Program-made: the position numbers and the translations under genes
Shown here: in pieces, positions 53,047-64,000 of the stretch
How positions within the stretch are numbered: the stretch's first letter is position 1
How the letters are laid out: each line of letters opens with the position of its first letter
Source: Varroa destructor
Taxonomy: Eukaryota > Arthropoda > Arachnida > Mesostigmata > Varroidae
Assembly (NCBI RefSeq): GCF_002443255.2
Contig: NW_019211458.1
Location: forward strand, 17,231,939 to 17,295,938
DNA: 64,000 nt
Direction: 5' to 3'
The notes under the pieces: generated by a model
Told to the model about the DNA's origin: nothing
The model's database searches: none
What the model saw: only the letters and a program-made list of their open reading frames with translations

Positions 53047-53103
<57 letters not shown>
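53047..53103. repeat. (AT)28 microsatellite
   Basis: 57 bases of uninterrupted AT dinucleotide repeat. It creates spurious Tyr-Ile open frames on both strands. Confidence 0.97.
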
Positions 53104-53104
<1 letters not shown>

Positions 53105-55912
53105 GATTTCTTACGTAGAGACTCGGCAGAAAGTACTATGGCAGTAGGGAAATCTTGTTTCTGTTCGAACGCAGAAAAAACTTTTCCATAGACCCTAATG
53201 GAACTTACGAATAACTTTTTGTAAACAGTTCTATTAACAAGTGTGAAAAATTTTTGAGACATCTGGATGCAAAAGTTGCCGATTTTTCTTTTTTATAACT
53301 CTATGTAATGTCGAATGAAATTTTGAAACAAATCCTACTTTCTGCCATATGGCCAAATATAGTATTGCACGTGATTAGTTCTATGATACAGTTTGAGAAT
53401 TTCCAAAAAAAAAATTAAAAAAACAGACATACATTGCCTACTAGATCGGTTTCTCGAGCGGCCTAAATCTTTTCATAGGGCTTTGAAATAAAGATCAGTC
53501 TCAGCTTAAGATGGCAAACCAACTGCGAGTGGTAACACCTGCTACTCAGTCATAGGGTAATTGAGACAACGTATCTAGATTAGAATAACTGAATAAATAC
53601 TACTAGATAAAACAGGGTAACTCAAACAGATAACTCAGTCTAGGTTCACACCGAGCAACCCTGCTTCAGTTTACGTTGAGGCGGTGCTTGGTGGTATCCT
53701 GGTCGTGTAAGGGAGGAATGAATATATCTATGAAGTAGGTTAATTTAACACATGTGCGATAGTTCGTACTAAAAACAGGTCAGGCAGCAACAGTCGTTTA
53801 ACCTTAATATTCGCTTAATTAAATACATCAGGAACTACATTTGCAATGAATGTAAAATACCGATAGAACCAAAACTGCATTTTATTTCATTATATACTTT
53901 GCTGCTTTTGCCATACGAAACTAAATACTTATTTTTTAGGTATTAATACTCAAAGTGTGTTCATTATCTTAGGCCGAATATTATTATATCTCTATGCAGA
54001 ACATGCGACAATTATAAAAACAAGTGGTCTTTTTTTTGTGCCTGGTAAATGCTCTACAAGAGTGCTTATCTTTACTGTGACAATATCTAATGCTTTCGGG
54101 TCTTTTGCTACCGCTTTCGGACGGGCGTTAATTCTCGAAACGCTATTCTCCCGACTTCAGTTTCCCTGATGATCCAGCTTGTCCCCAATGGGCGGTGAGC
54201 GCACGCCTGATGGCAAGGACGGGAAGTCGCTTCTAAAGTGCTAATAGGTACATTTTTCCTAATATCCTTTCCTGGCCAAGGCGATTACCCGCTGCAACTA
54301 CCCTATTTCATTAATACAGTCCGCCATCGCGTTAGTGATTTACTTGCTAAGATGTCGTCAAGGGTGATTTTTAAGTTCCGGCAAGCAATTGAAATCGTAC
54401 GAGATCGCCGCCAGCAGTAAACAGCGCTATGCATTGGAAACGCCAAAAACACATGAGGGCAGCTTATACATCGGGGAAGAGCTCACGAAAAGGGGGAGAG
54501 TTTTTATTCAAACAATGTCTGGGAAGCATATATGTATGCAGGACGACGTAATCCTTGTTTTTTCACAAGGCATTCAAGATTTCTAACGTGCTAGGTGTAG
54601 CGCGACATCGCTGTCCCTTTTCGACAACAGAATTTTTAGTTAACACAACGCCACTCTGATTGAAGTTAAATATTAATAGGAGAGCTGGAGGGATTTGAGA
54701 GGAGGCGTGTACAGGCTTATGACTGAGTAGAAAATCAAATGGGCACAGCTTTAGGGTCAAGAACTAAGATGTGCTACGAAAACATTGATGAGTTTATCGA
54801 GAGTGGTGGTAGTAGTTGCTTAGGTATAATTATTTCTCGGAAAACAACACGTACAATTAACCCTCTGTTTATCCGGAACTGTCAGACTGTGTTACAGCTC
54901 AGACTGGACTTCGCTTCAATCTTCTCACGCGTGAACTAATAGCTTTATGTAATTATATGTTAGCATAGTAAGCTGGTTTGGTGTAGTGCGGTAGAACTAG
55001 GACACAGAGCTGCTTCGAGGTCTGGAAAATACTCTTTATGTAAGTTATCCTTCAGGATGCGCCATCCGCTATGTCGGCAACGTGGGGAACCTGTTGTTTC
55101 CTTCAGCAGAAAACTGCACAAAATGCTGCCATTCGAAGATGTTAGAGGAAATCTTCGCAAGGGTTTAATGGTATCATGGTGTCTTCCTATGAAACCTAAA
55201 GATCTATGCGAAACGACATTTGCGTGCCTACGCGTAGCGAAATAAACATCTTCGACGAAACAGTCATGGATTAGCACGTACAGGAGCAAGGGTGCTTAGT
55301 CTGCGTAACATGAAATCGTCATAAACTGATCGCAGCAGATTAGCTGAAGATTATTTTCACAGAGAAGCAAGTGAAAGTTAGTGAAATCACAGATCCCCGA
55401 GAACCTTTTTAACTTTGGAAGAGTATTTAGACGCGAGAAAGCTCGACGAAAAATAAGTACCGCATTTGTTTACTACAATTTAATTAGTGACTTCCGCCTT
55501 AGATTTAAATCCAACGTTAACTCTACTTGAGGAAGACCAGTGACTGTATGCGCTGAATCTCAACACTAGATTTATTATTTTCTGAATGCACGGGCTCATG
55601 AGATAATCCTTGTAGATTGCCCGAGGAGCTATGTTTAATAACTCGCAGAAAATTGCGACACTCTTTATATTGCCTAACAATTATGTTTGTAATAATTCTC
55701 CTTTATTAGAAATGGCTGCATGAAAAACTATTCTTTGCCGTATATACGCCCTTCGACGTGCATTGCCGGATCGTTTTTGATGCTCACGAGTATACCAATC
55801 ATCTGCTCTGTTATTGAGAACATATAGCGTGCCACGCATCAACACACACGACGGGCGCCGACATATCATCGTTTTTATCTGGTCAGTTAGCTTGTTATTT
55901 GATTGCACTTAC

Positions 55913-55960
55913 CTTCTTACAAGCAACCGCCGTCGTTTCTTCACTTGCACTCTACATATC
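55913..55960 (-). CDS. Candidate 48-nt micro-exon (- strand)
   Basis: On the - strand, an acceptor (TTCATCTTACAG) and a consensus donor (AGAAG|GTAAGT) bracket exactly 48 bases. The frame that skips the first base is open and encodes a basic stretch with KKRRRLL, like a juxtamembrane or nuclear-targeting segment. No adjoining exon was found, so this rests on splice signals alone. Confidence 0.17.
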
Positions 55961-57905
55961 CTGTAAGATGAAGAGGCTGTGCCGGTTACAGCAAATAGGA
56001 CCTTATGAATATGTCGCAGTGCATCCACTTTGCTCGATGCACCACTAACCGAATTCTGTGTGCCCTTTACAGCCCTCCTCTATGCTCCGTAAATCTGCAT
56101 CGGCTAGGCTTAGCATTATGCCGCCCTCGTATCAGGTCTTGCCCACGTCTAAAGTAACTGGCTCGCTTGTGGAAGGCCTATTAGCCGACGAAGCATTTCG
56201 TCATGGGTTAATTCTCCTCTTCGCGTGGTAACTGGCAGGCTCAGAACTCCCCACTAGACGTATTCATGGGTTCTGCCGCATCATTTCATCGGCATATAGG
56301 AGGGCTACATCGACTACGTTCATGGTCGATGATATTGATCGCGGCCTAATTAACATTGATCTACTAGCGACCGGTCTCCTTTTAAACGGCTTGCCTGAGC
56401 CCAGTGTAGCCGCCTCCACCACTTCAAAAAACTTCAAAATTATATAGCGACCGAGGGTGCTTGGGAGGCACGATATCCGACTGTGGTAAAAGTTTACCTG
56501 TTTTAGGGATTCAACGACACCAATGTTTCCTCTCTGTCGCCTCGCCAGCGCCTCTTTTCACCGTTCCATGACGGATTCACTCTAGTTGTTGCGTATACGA
56601 AAACACATAGAGTACATATATACATACAACTATTAACTTAGTTATAATCATACGTAATCAATTTTAATAATCACCATGTGTGTATGTCTCACATAGATAG
56701 TCATATAACCACACACAGCTAAGCATTCGATGACTTAAATTTATCTACGTGGCAAGATCTCGAAATAATTAAGATGTAACGATATAATGGCAGCATAACA
56801 GCAGTGGTAGTTGTCGCCTACCTTATCCAACCTTCTACATTCTGTTTACCATATCCTGTGCCTGCAAGTAACATAACCACAGATAAAGGCAATACGCCGA
56901 AACGTCATTACTTCAAATTCATTGAATTTCATCGCTCGTCATCTACAACAATGATAGCAACGTCCGTGAAGCTCATTGAAAATTTCTTTTTCTGGGCAAT
57001 ACTTCACATGACAACGTCGAACTAAGTGCCATATATCTTGTACGCTGGGAAGAAAACGCGGCCGTGTTTCGCTGCAGGTGTTAATAAAGATCATTTTAGT
57101 TTTCCAGGAAAGTTCGCTAATGCAGGCGCGTAGATTCAGATTCAGAAATGGTGGGCGATTAGATAATCAACGATATCAGAGATCGCGTTTCGCACACTCT
57201 CGCATCATTCATGCTTCGAACCCATAAGAGTTTTTACAATGACGATGCATTTTGTATAGGAGAAAGCTCGGACCATCCATACTATCTGACTAATTAAATT
57301 TTTCTTGGAATCCCTGGTCCACTTAACGAAGGTACACCTACACTTTTCCCTGCCTTACGAGTACGTTCTGGTCATTTTTGGTACACTAATGCCTCTTATT
57401 AAATAAATGTTTATCATCTATTTGACAAGACCTAGGCTGGTATTACCATAGCAGGCAGGCTAACAACAACCGGTCAGGTCTGCTAGAGCAGGATCGCATA
57501 GAAAAATGGTAACACCGTAGCAAACGTTTGTAGATGGTGTTCCGTTCGATTCTCTAAGTTGTCGTTACAAGTGAAAAGGGATCAGGCTTTTTGGTGGGTT
57601 CCTGTATCCCGCCAAAATCCTAGTTTTTCCTCTCCTTTACAACTTAAGTAGAAAGCTAAGTGGAAGTGTTGTGAGCAGCGCAGCGTCAAAGTGCAGTTAA
57701 GTTCGGTGGTGAACCCGTCCGTATTCCAAACTAGGGCAGATGGCAGCAGCGGTACCAATGCTCCAATGGTTGTTGTTACTGCTGCCACTGTAACTTTATA
57801 ACGATCGCTTGGCAACGCTTTGCGTATGACGAAAGAAAAAAGCTGAATTCTATAAGCAACGTTTGCGAAAGCAATGTGTTCAAATACTGCGGACAAGCAT
57901 GGAAC

Positions 57906-57948
57906 ACACAGATATAAGAAGACGGCAAAAGTCTTCTTATATCTGTGT
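57906..57948. repeat. Perfect 18-bp inverted repeat (hairpin), 7-nt loop
   Basis: The arms at 57906-57923 (starting ACACAGATATAAG) and 57931-57948 are exact reverse complements around the loop GGCAAAA. Pairing stops one base outside the arms. It lies about 290 bases upstream of the signal-peptide exon. The stem is too short for a standard pre-miRNA. It could be a fold-back from template switching, a transposon-end relic or a cruciform-forming regulatory site. Confidence 0.85.
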
Positions 57949-58185
57949 ATACGGCTAGCTTTTACCAGACATTGACGGGAAACCAGTATTAACGCCTCGT
58001 TGCTGGAGCTGATTTATGCTGCGATTGTTGCTGAGTGTTGCAGTAATGCGTTGCCATTATCCGGACTCACGGTAATTGTGTAATCACAGGCGAACTGCGA
58101 GGCAATAAAAATTTATTACTAACAAACTAACACAAGTTGATTATCATAGTTACCAACAGCAACAACAACAAGTATCAACGCTCTA

Positions 58186-58236
58186 ATGGCAGCTATCAAA
58201 TACGATAATAGTAATATACACTTGAACGACATTTGA
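58186..58236 (+). promoter_or_regulatory. Upstream ORF in the leader of the sidestep-like gene
   Basis: A 16-codon ORF (ATG 58186, TGA 58234-58236) ends two bases before the main ATG at 58239, in a different frame. If the leader is unspliced here, scanning ribosomes would meet this ORF first, and its close stop would favour reinitiation or reduced initiation at the main start. Whether the region is transcribed is inferred. Confidence 0.35.
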
Positions 58237-58238
58237 CA

Positions 58239-58311
58239 ATGGATACCCTGTCGCTGCTGTTTATGTTGTCGTTTTTCCTCGTCAACAATCGCGATCGATC
58301 TGCAATACGAG
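58239..58311 (+). CDS. Exon 1 (signal peptide) of sidestep-like Ig-superfamily gene
   Basis: First coding exon of a secreted or membrane cell-adhesion protein. The ATG at 58239 has a strong context (ACAATGG), and an in-frame TAA at 58212 precludes extension upstream. The exon encodes 24 residues: a short acidic start (MDT), a hydrophobic core at residues 4-15 (LSLLFMLSFFLV) and a polar end, which is a typical cleavable signal peptide. It ends in the first base of codon 25 before a good donor (CGAG|GTGAGT at 58312). This phase-1 end joins the phase-1 acceptor at 61345, restoring a Val codon that leads straight into the Ig domain. Signal exon, phase-1 intron, then Ig exon is the usual layout for this superfamily. 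A short upstream ORF ends two bases before this ATG. The transcription start is not identified. Confidence 0.7.
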
Positions 58312-59380
58312 GTGAGTTTTTTTTTTTTTTAGCACATTATCCTACTAAGCGCTTAGATTTATAGGCCATTACTACATTAGCGCAGAAGCGGCATACGCGT
58401 ATTGTTTACCAGGCAGTGACAATACCGCTTCTACAACTAGTCGACGAGGGAGGGCCAAGGGGAGACAGATGGTGTTGGTGGGCAATCCACTTTTCTGCAA
58501 CATTATCCTGACGGCGAATACGACCGGAGCCTTTGTCGATGGACGATTAGTGTATCTGTTGGCCCAATTCGTTCGCATCAATAGCATATGCCCAGCACAT
58601 ATGGTGCTTGCCATTACGCGGACTCAGGCTGTGCCAATCGAAGTCTTCCTCGCGGCATACAATCTGGCATCGGCTAACTTAACCTGTAGAGTCACAGTGA
58701 ACGGGTAGCATGTTGAATAACATTGTGGCAACTATTAGGACCAGCGGTTAAAAAGTATCAGGACCGATTGAGGATTCCAGTTGGACAGACAGATGCAGAT
58801 GGATCCGACATATCGTATTCTTCCTCCAGTTACGTATATGATGCTTTGTATTTGTTGGCGGCTGGTTAGTGCTTGGATTCCTGAGCACGTCCTTCTTCGA
58901 ACTTAAAAAGGCACCAATACGAAGATTTGAAAAGAAAAAACATTTATATTACATCAAGACATCCTGTGTACATGAAAAAGACTGCTATAGTGTACCTAAT
59001 GTTCGCCTGTCATGTGCGTCTTAGACATTTGTTCTCTTGGCTTCGGGCCATGCAGCAACGGGCAACGGGCAAATGCAGCTGAATTCGGTTCCGGAGCCCA
59101 AACTTATTAGGAATATATGTCCTGTTTCTGCGCATTTTTGAAACATAACTTTTGTATCAAATCCAAGCGACATAACTGCTAGAATGTTCGCTAGTCAGCG
59201 GAAGCTTTGCTTACCTGTACCATAATACTAAAATGTGTCGGTTGTATGCACATACAGTTGGTACTTTTCCCTCTATATAAAGTATCAAGAAGGGACATAT
59301 GGTAGGCTGTATATAGATGAAGCTAGATTTGTCGCCCATTTTTGTCGTTTTCATTAACACTGAGCAACTTTTATTAAACT

Positions 59381-59412
59381 ACACAGACACACACACGCAT
59401 ATATATATATAT
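59381..59412. repeat. (AC)n(AT)n compound microsatellite
   Basis: An AC-rich run with one interruption, passing through GC into (AT)7, within intron 1 of the sidestep-like gene. Confidence 0.85.
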
Positions 59413-60618
59413 GTAAACTTGCCTCGCCCGATTAATTCTGGAGCTTGTCTGTACTCTAGATAATTATTTGGTTTCCAGTTGATTAGCAATCACCATTATT
59501 AAACTTACTGTTATTATTATTGCCTGTGTACTGTCATAGCTGAGAAAGATGCTCCAGGGTACATTTTGACTATAGGGGATGTCAGGTCTACTTATTGCCT
59601 ATAGAAGCTGTGGTAAGTATCAACGTCCGCGTAGGAGAAGCGATGAAGCAGTGGAACCCTGGCCGGCACAGATATTAAATAATGGCGTATGCTCTTTGTC
59701 TCACTAAAGCCTGATGCTCAAGCGTTGCCTATTACATAAAGTTTCCGGTCTCGCCGAAATGGCTACTGGTAGGCAAGGGCATAATCACCAAAAACGGTGT
59801 TTGGATATGCTACCTCAGTTGGTGCTGGCCAAACCTCTAAAAACCAAAGACCCTTTACACGTACAGACCCTGGTACAGAGTTAGAGATGTCAGAGCATAT
59901 CTCCCGCCATATCAATACGCCTGGCTGAATGGGTCGTGCCAGCTAAATCTTTGCCGTGCGGGATCTAATGTTAACTCTTTAACATCTTTAGCGCCACCAT
60001 AACAACCATTAGCTCAGTTGGACAAGAGCGTGTCTTACATGTTCAGTGTAAGTCCTGCTCGTTGACCATGCTCGCCGCGTATTAAGGCCACCAGATTGCT
60101 GGACACGGGAACGTTCAGCCGGCATACGGACCACCACCAATCTCAGACTGACATGAAAATACAAAAGCAACGCAAAAAGGATTCGGAACAAAGGACGTCG
60201 ATTATGCGGGAGGATCAGCTGCGTTGCTAAAAACTGTGTAAAGCCTCTAAGCTTTCAGACGCCATAAAGCGTGCAATTTGTAAGCATAGTATTTAAAACG
60301 CAAAAATTCAGTTGAATCTATTCGTCGTTATAGGCTACGACAACGGCTATATGTTGGGTCTAACTCAAGTAACATTGATAGGACACCTACTCTCCTGTAA
60401 CAGATCGCAATATTTTTCGTACGTACCATGTCAGCGATTTAGTGCATCTACTGCTCAGCTGCCTTATATTTACCCAACGCTATTTCAATAATGGAATAAC
60501 GGTACCATTGATAAGTAAGCTGATATTTGCCAATTTATCGTACTTTTAACAATCGTAGACGTTATCTCGCTGAGTAACATCAATATACGATAAACAACAT
60601 CGTAACGCGTTTTGAAGG

Positions 60619-60657
60619 TTATTTATTTTGTTTATTTTATTTATTTGTTTATTTAAA
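60619..60657. repeat. Imperfect (TTTA)n tract
   Basis: TTTA-rich tetranucleotide repeat with G interruptions, within intron 1 of the sidestep-like gene. Confidence 0.75.
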
Positions 60658-61344
60658 TTTAACGACGATTGTTAGCTGGTTCGTTTCCGAACCGCTGTGG
60701 GCCTGATCCAGAATTTATTGTAGTTTCGAAAGCGATGTGTCTATCGGCCTTCGACAGTTTGCCTTCTTGGCAGATTGACAGGATCCACAAAAGAACATGG
60801 ACCTCCTAAAACAAATCCGTTGCAAATCATGCGAAGATCAGTTTAGCTGAACCAATTTCAGTGATTCTGCTCGCGCAGTACAGCCAAGCGAGGTCGTTCA
60901 CAACGGTAGGCTGACTTCGCTGAGAGAATTGCTTCCATAATATGACCCGACATTCACTCAAATGACGGGAATCGTCTATCCGGATATTTCGGCTTAGACA
61001 TGTAATATGAAGTAACGTCGTAGAACTTTGATGAGGATTAATTTGCGATCAAAGACAGTAGCAGGGATATCGCCGGCTTCAAGGAGGAAATTCGTGTAAA
61101 GCCTCGGGTCCTCGGTCAGCGTATAGGATTATACAGACACGCATAGTTTGTTATTTATTTATTATCAATCATTTTCATTATTACAGATATCGTTAAAATA
61201 ATTAAATACATGATTCTGAAGGAAATGGTACTGGCCCAACGCCAGAAAGCGTAACATCAAGTCGTAACCCAAAATCAAACCGCATGATTGACAGACTAAA
61301 ATAATAATGATTTTGTCTTTTCGTTGTTATTGTTTTGTTTTTAG

Positions 61345-61554
61345 TCGTATCAGCAGAAGCTGGCGGCTCTGCCAATCTTCCGTGCGACATTGATTCTGAA
61401 CTGGCCGATGAACCGGTACTCGTCCGATGGTTTCATCTGAACAACTCGTCGGATGGGGCCCCCTTCTACATTCTGGAGGATGCGCAGCGGAGAGGCATCT
61501 GGAATGCCAATCACGATATATCGGTGGATTTCGCCGGGAAAGCATATTTTTCAG
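61345..61554 (+). CDS. Exon 2: N-terminal half of Ig V-set domain, sidestep-like (partial gene)
   Basis: This encodes residues 25-94 of the predicted protein, which start an Ig V-set domain of the arthropod sidestep (Side) type. Side proteins are neuronal or muscle surface molecules that bind Beat receptors during axon guidance. Visible landmarks are the A'-B strand with GGSANLPCD (B-strand Cys38), VLVRWF (C-strand Trp53, 15 residues later), two overlapping N-glycosylation sequons at N57/N58, and an end in DFAGKAYFSG, which resembles the segment before the D strand in Side family members. The acceptor has a T-rich tract (TTTTGTTTTTAG|TC). The donor is CAG|GTAGGT at 61555; an alternative TAG|GTGAGC lies four bases downstream in another phase. 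The F-strand Cys (YxC) is missing because it lies in a later exon outside the window. Family assignment is by motif; the exact paralogue cannot be told. Confidence 0.82.
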
Positions 61555-64000
61555 GTAGGTGAGCTTTATTAAGTAAGTAGTAAGGCATAAGTATGCACAA
61601 ATCAGGAAGATTCGAATCTGTGTGTCTATATTATCAACTGATAAACAAGCAGTTGGCAATTGTTTGTGCAGCATTTACACAGAGCTACAGTCAGAAAGTT
61701 AGGATGTGATTATGCTTCTTTGTGTGTTCTGAACGCAGTTTGATAGATACCGTCGCCTAAAACTTCTGTAAAAATATAACGTAGAAAATTTATTTTATAA
61801 AAAAAAAACAAAGATTCGTCTCATTGGTTATTGTCAATATTAATGTCTACATTAGTCTAGCAATCTCAGGTGGGCGCTGGTCGATCTAGGACCTTGTGAC
61901 ATTTTTGTTTCGGTTTACTGCTGTGTGTTGTCTCCCAATAGAGTAATATTGACCACTTACTGATTTGGGTTTCATATGTGTGCACACCGGCAGCAGCCCG
62001 GATGGCGTCTGACTGGAGTTCAATTGAAGTCCTGCAAATAAGCATCAACGAACTTTTCTGCTATTTCACAATACTTTTTCACTATAGCCAATACACAGAA
62101 ACATGGCTGCAGTCCTCAAAGTTTGATCGATATATTCAACAACCGTGCTTTTACTTTAATTAGCGGGTAACTAAGCGCCGAGCTAAGTTCCGCACTCGGC
62201 ACCATCATTTTAGCTTCTTACACTAAAACAAACATCCGTACGAACTTCACTAACTTCTTGGTAAAATTATAATATTTAAGAATCATGCGGTTCCCTTCCA
62301 AAGGGTTGCACTTGCCAAGAAATTAGTGGTGGGTCATGGACGTACCTTGAAACAATCTTCATTACAAATCCATTTCCTGTTCGTAGTACACAATAGTATC
62401 AAAGCATTCCCCTTTATCTTATGCTTTTCGGCGCATAACACAGGAGATATAAAATCAAGAAATAACACAATGAAGACGTACGTGTTAGCTATCGCGATTT
62501 AGAAATATTTCGAAGAAGTTCTTTTATTTTGTCCAGTAGTTTCTGCCAGCTCAACAAAAAATCTGCTTCTTCAACATCCCAGCGTACTGTGTTCCTTTCA
62601 TATTTATTTCAACCTAAAAATACCGACAACAAGAAAATGTTATGAGTCAAGTTAGTTACAATAATGGTACATATAAAAATGTCCAAGAAGAATCGAGCGC
62701 AACACATCTAATGCTGCCAGATGTTGTGTATCTTTTCGGCATACAGCCATTGCGTGCACGCTTTTATTTGCATCTCTGCCAGCTGTTGGCGACGGACGCA
62801 AAAGTATTCTTCCAAATATGTATACCTATTGCTTGTCAGAACAAACTGGCATAAGTGAACGCACGTGGCAGCAGCAGCGGCGACCCTTCCTTTCTCGTGA
62901 TTCATGCTCCAGGCTCCACGGATAAGATATGGGAGTCGGCGCGGGGAGCCGGATACAGGAAACGAACAGAACAAAGTTCTCGCGAAGGACAAACTGGCTG
63001 GACGGTAAATTGGGGTGTTTTTTTTTTCAACGGGTCTAGGACAGTTGACATTTTAGACGCGCGTAAGACCGACGTCAATAACAGCGCCAGGAGCCGTACA
63101 GGCAACAGCCGCGCCATGTCTCATGCATGTGCTGCCATAGCGGCTGTAGCAGTTAACGTTAGAAACACGCTCCTCACTCAGTAGCACTTGTTCAATGCCT
63201 TCGACATTTGAAAACAGGGCAGGCAAGGAAGCATTAGCAGGTAGACACACATTAATAGGTTTGCGGTTGCAGTACGGCTTTCCTCTAATGCCAGTCAATC
63301 AACTAGCCGATACGACGCGCGTTACTCTAATCGAAGGCAAGCAATTAGATTTCAGGGGGAAGGTCTTCGTCTAACAATCAGAGAGGCTTCATGACGATTT
63401 TCAAAATTTTTTTTTAACTGGAAAATTTCTTCGTTGCCTTCGTTGCCCGCAAGCGTTCAGTATATGGAACCGACGAGCGTGAACGAATCACATGTCTCAT
63501 AAGTGTCTTCTGGTTTTACTAATTCTACCAGAGAGCGTTACCGATTGTTAGTAAAAGGCATTGCCAAATTTTCGTTCAGCGAATATCTACTTTGAAAAGT
63601 GCCTCCGGCGATGCGCGAAGCAGAACTATATTTTCCAGGTACACACCTACATATCGAGCAGTCAGTCCGTTTTTTGCCGGGATTGCAAACCTTCTAATAG
63701 AATCAGCGATTATTATTAGTACTAGTTTGTATCAACAGTTACAAAAACCCGACAGTATGACACTGTAGATAACGATAAACCACAAAACTCAAACTGTGTA
63801 AGCTCGTTTGCTAACGGGCGTGCTATAGGCGCGTAAATTCAAATCTTATATGCGGTTCGTCGTCGCTGGCTTCAGTTCAATTCCAGCGATGAAGTCAACA
63901 GCATATTGCTACCTTACTACTCGTTACTTACTGTCTAGATAGTGAGCACCTTAAGCAACATGAAAGCCAACAACATTTTCGTTGGATGACGAAAAAATCA
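61555..64000 (+). other. Downstream intron sequence of the sidestep-like gene (open to window end)
   Basis: This should be intron 2. I looked for an exon carrying the second half of the V-set domain (a DxGxYxC motif) and found none. A GC-richer patch at 62850-63200 has overlapping open frames on both strands, none with a recognisable domain. The rest is ordinary AT-leaning sequence with short A and T runs. Confidence 0.45.

Larger units (their letters stand above)
47947..57905. other. Long gene-poor spacer upstream of the sidestep-like gene
   Basis: Contains the GCAT, GA and (AT)28 repeats and only short frames. A 104-codon - strand frame at 57582-57896 lies just before the 18-bp hairpin and shows no motif. 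Some of this must be the 5' flank of the sidestep-like gene, but no TATA plus initiator pair was seen near 58 kb. Confidence 0.5.
58312..61344 (+). other. Intron 1 of the sidestep-like gene
   Basis: A 3033-nt phase-1 GT-AG intron with donor GTGAGT and acceptor TTTTGTTTTTAG. It holds a T run just inside the donor, a short AC/AT repeat near 59381-59412 and an imperfect TTTA-rich stretch at 60619-60657. A degenerate tRNA-like A box lies near 60013. The open frames at 58469-58708 (+) and 58372-58614 (-) overlap each other and match no family I know. Confidence 0.6.

Noticed and set aside
52997..53262. Open frames with long Tyr-Ile repeats
   Set aside because: They are translations of the (AT)28 microsatellite.
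57160..57300. GGGTTCGAAGC B-box-like motif on the - strand
   Set aside because: The upstream A box and the T stem do not form a tRNA cloverleaf.
58372..58708. Overlapping open frames on both strands inside intron 1
   Set aside because: No motif; the + frame would interrupt the well-supported signal-to-Ig splice.
60013..60085. tRNA-like sequence (TTAGCTCAGTTGG A box with GCTC/GAGC D stem and a nearby perfect 6-bp hairpin)
   Set aside because: No matching acceptor stem, no U at the expected anticodon-loop position and no GGTTCGA B box. At most a decayed tRNA-derived fragment.

Overview
This window is eukaryotic nuclear DNA. It is AT-leaning and gene-poor, with many simple repeats and one 100-base assembly gap (25204-25303). 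It has no long uninterrupted coding runs, operons or bacterial signals. The only coding sequence I can assign to a family is the 5' end of an arthropod sidestep-like (Side/Beat-type) immunoglobulin-superfamily gene near the right edge, on the + strand. That family, together with the compact introns and the scarcity of recognisable transposons, suggests an arthropod. A mite or another chelicerate is my guess, but nothing here proves it.

Right end (57.9-64 kb): a signal-peptide exon (58239-58311) and the first half of an Ig V-set domain (61345-61554) are separated by a 3033-nt GT-AG intron, and their phases match exactly. The V-set half has its B-strand Cys and C-strand Trp. The exon carrying the F-strand Cys and everything after it lies beyond the window. 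An upstream ORF ends two bases before the start codon. A perfect 18-bp hairpin lies about 290 bases upstream of the start codon.

The other 58 kb looks intergenic, or like introns or distal 5' sequence. GC-richer blocks (about 0-0.65, 3.5-4.65, 11.3-12.1, 20.1-20.6, 28.0-29.0, 41.3-41.9 and 47.2-47.9 kb) alternate with AT-rich DNA. Several blocks contain exon-like candidates that have start codons and/or splice signals but no family I recognise. The best are a leader exon at 41436-41799 with a hydrophobic signal-like segment, whose phase-1 donor could also join the Ig exon; an intronless 195-codon ORF on the - strand (28414-29001); two very short ORFs with near-ideal start contexts and TATA boxes upstream (3201-3317 and 38478-38603, the second with a membrane segment); and a TATA plus initiator promoter at 21172-21206. 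These are reported at low confidence.

The most unusual non-coding structures are short-loop fold-back hairpins (43525-43583, 57906-57948, 14234-14269, 13743-13773) and a back-to-back TGG/CCG compound repeat (20381-20470) that can fold on itself. I found no credible tRNA, rRNA, CRISPR or intact mobile-element gene.
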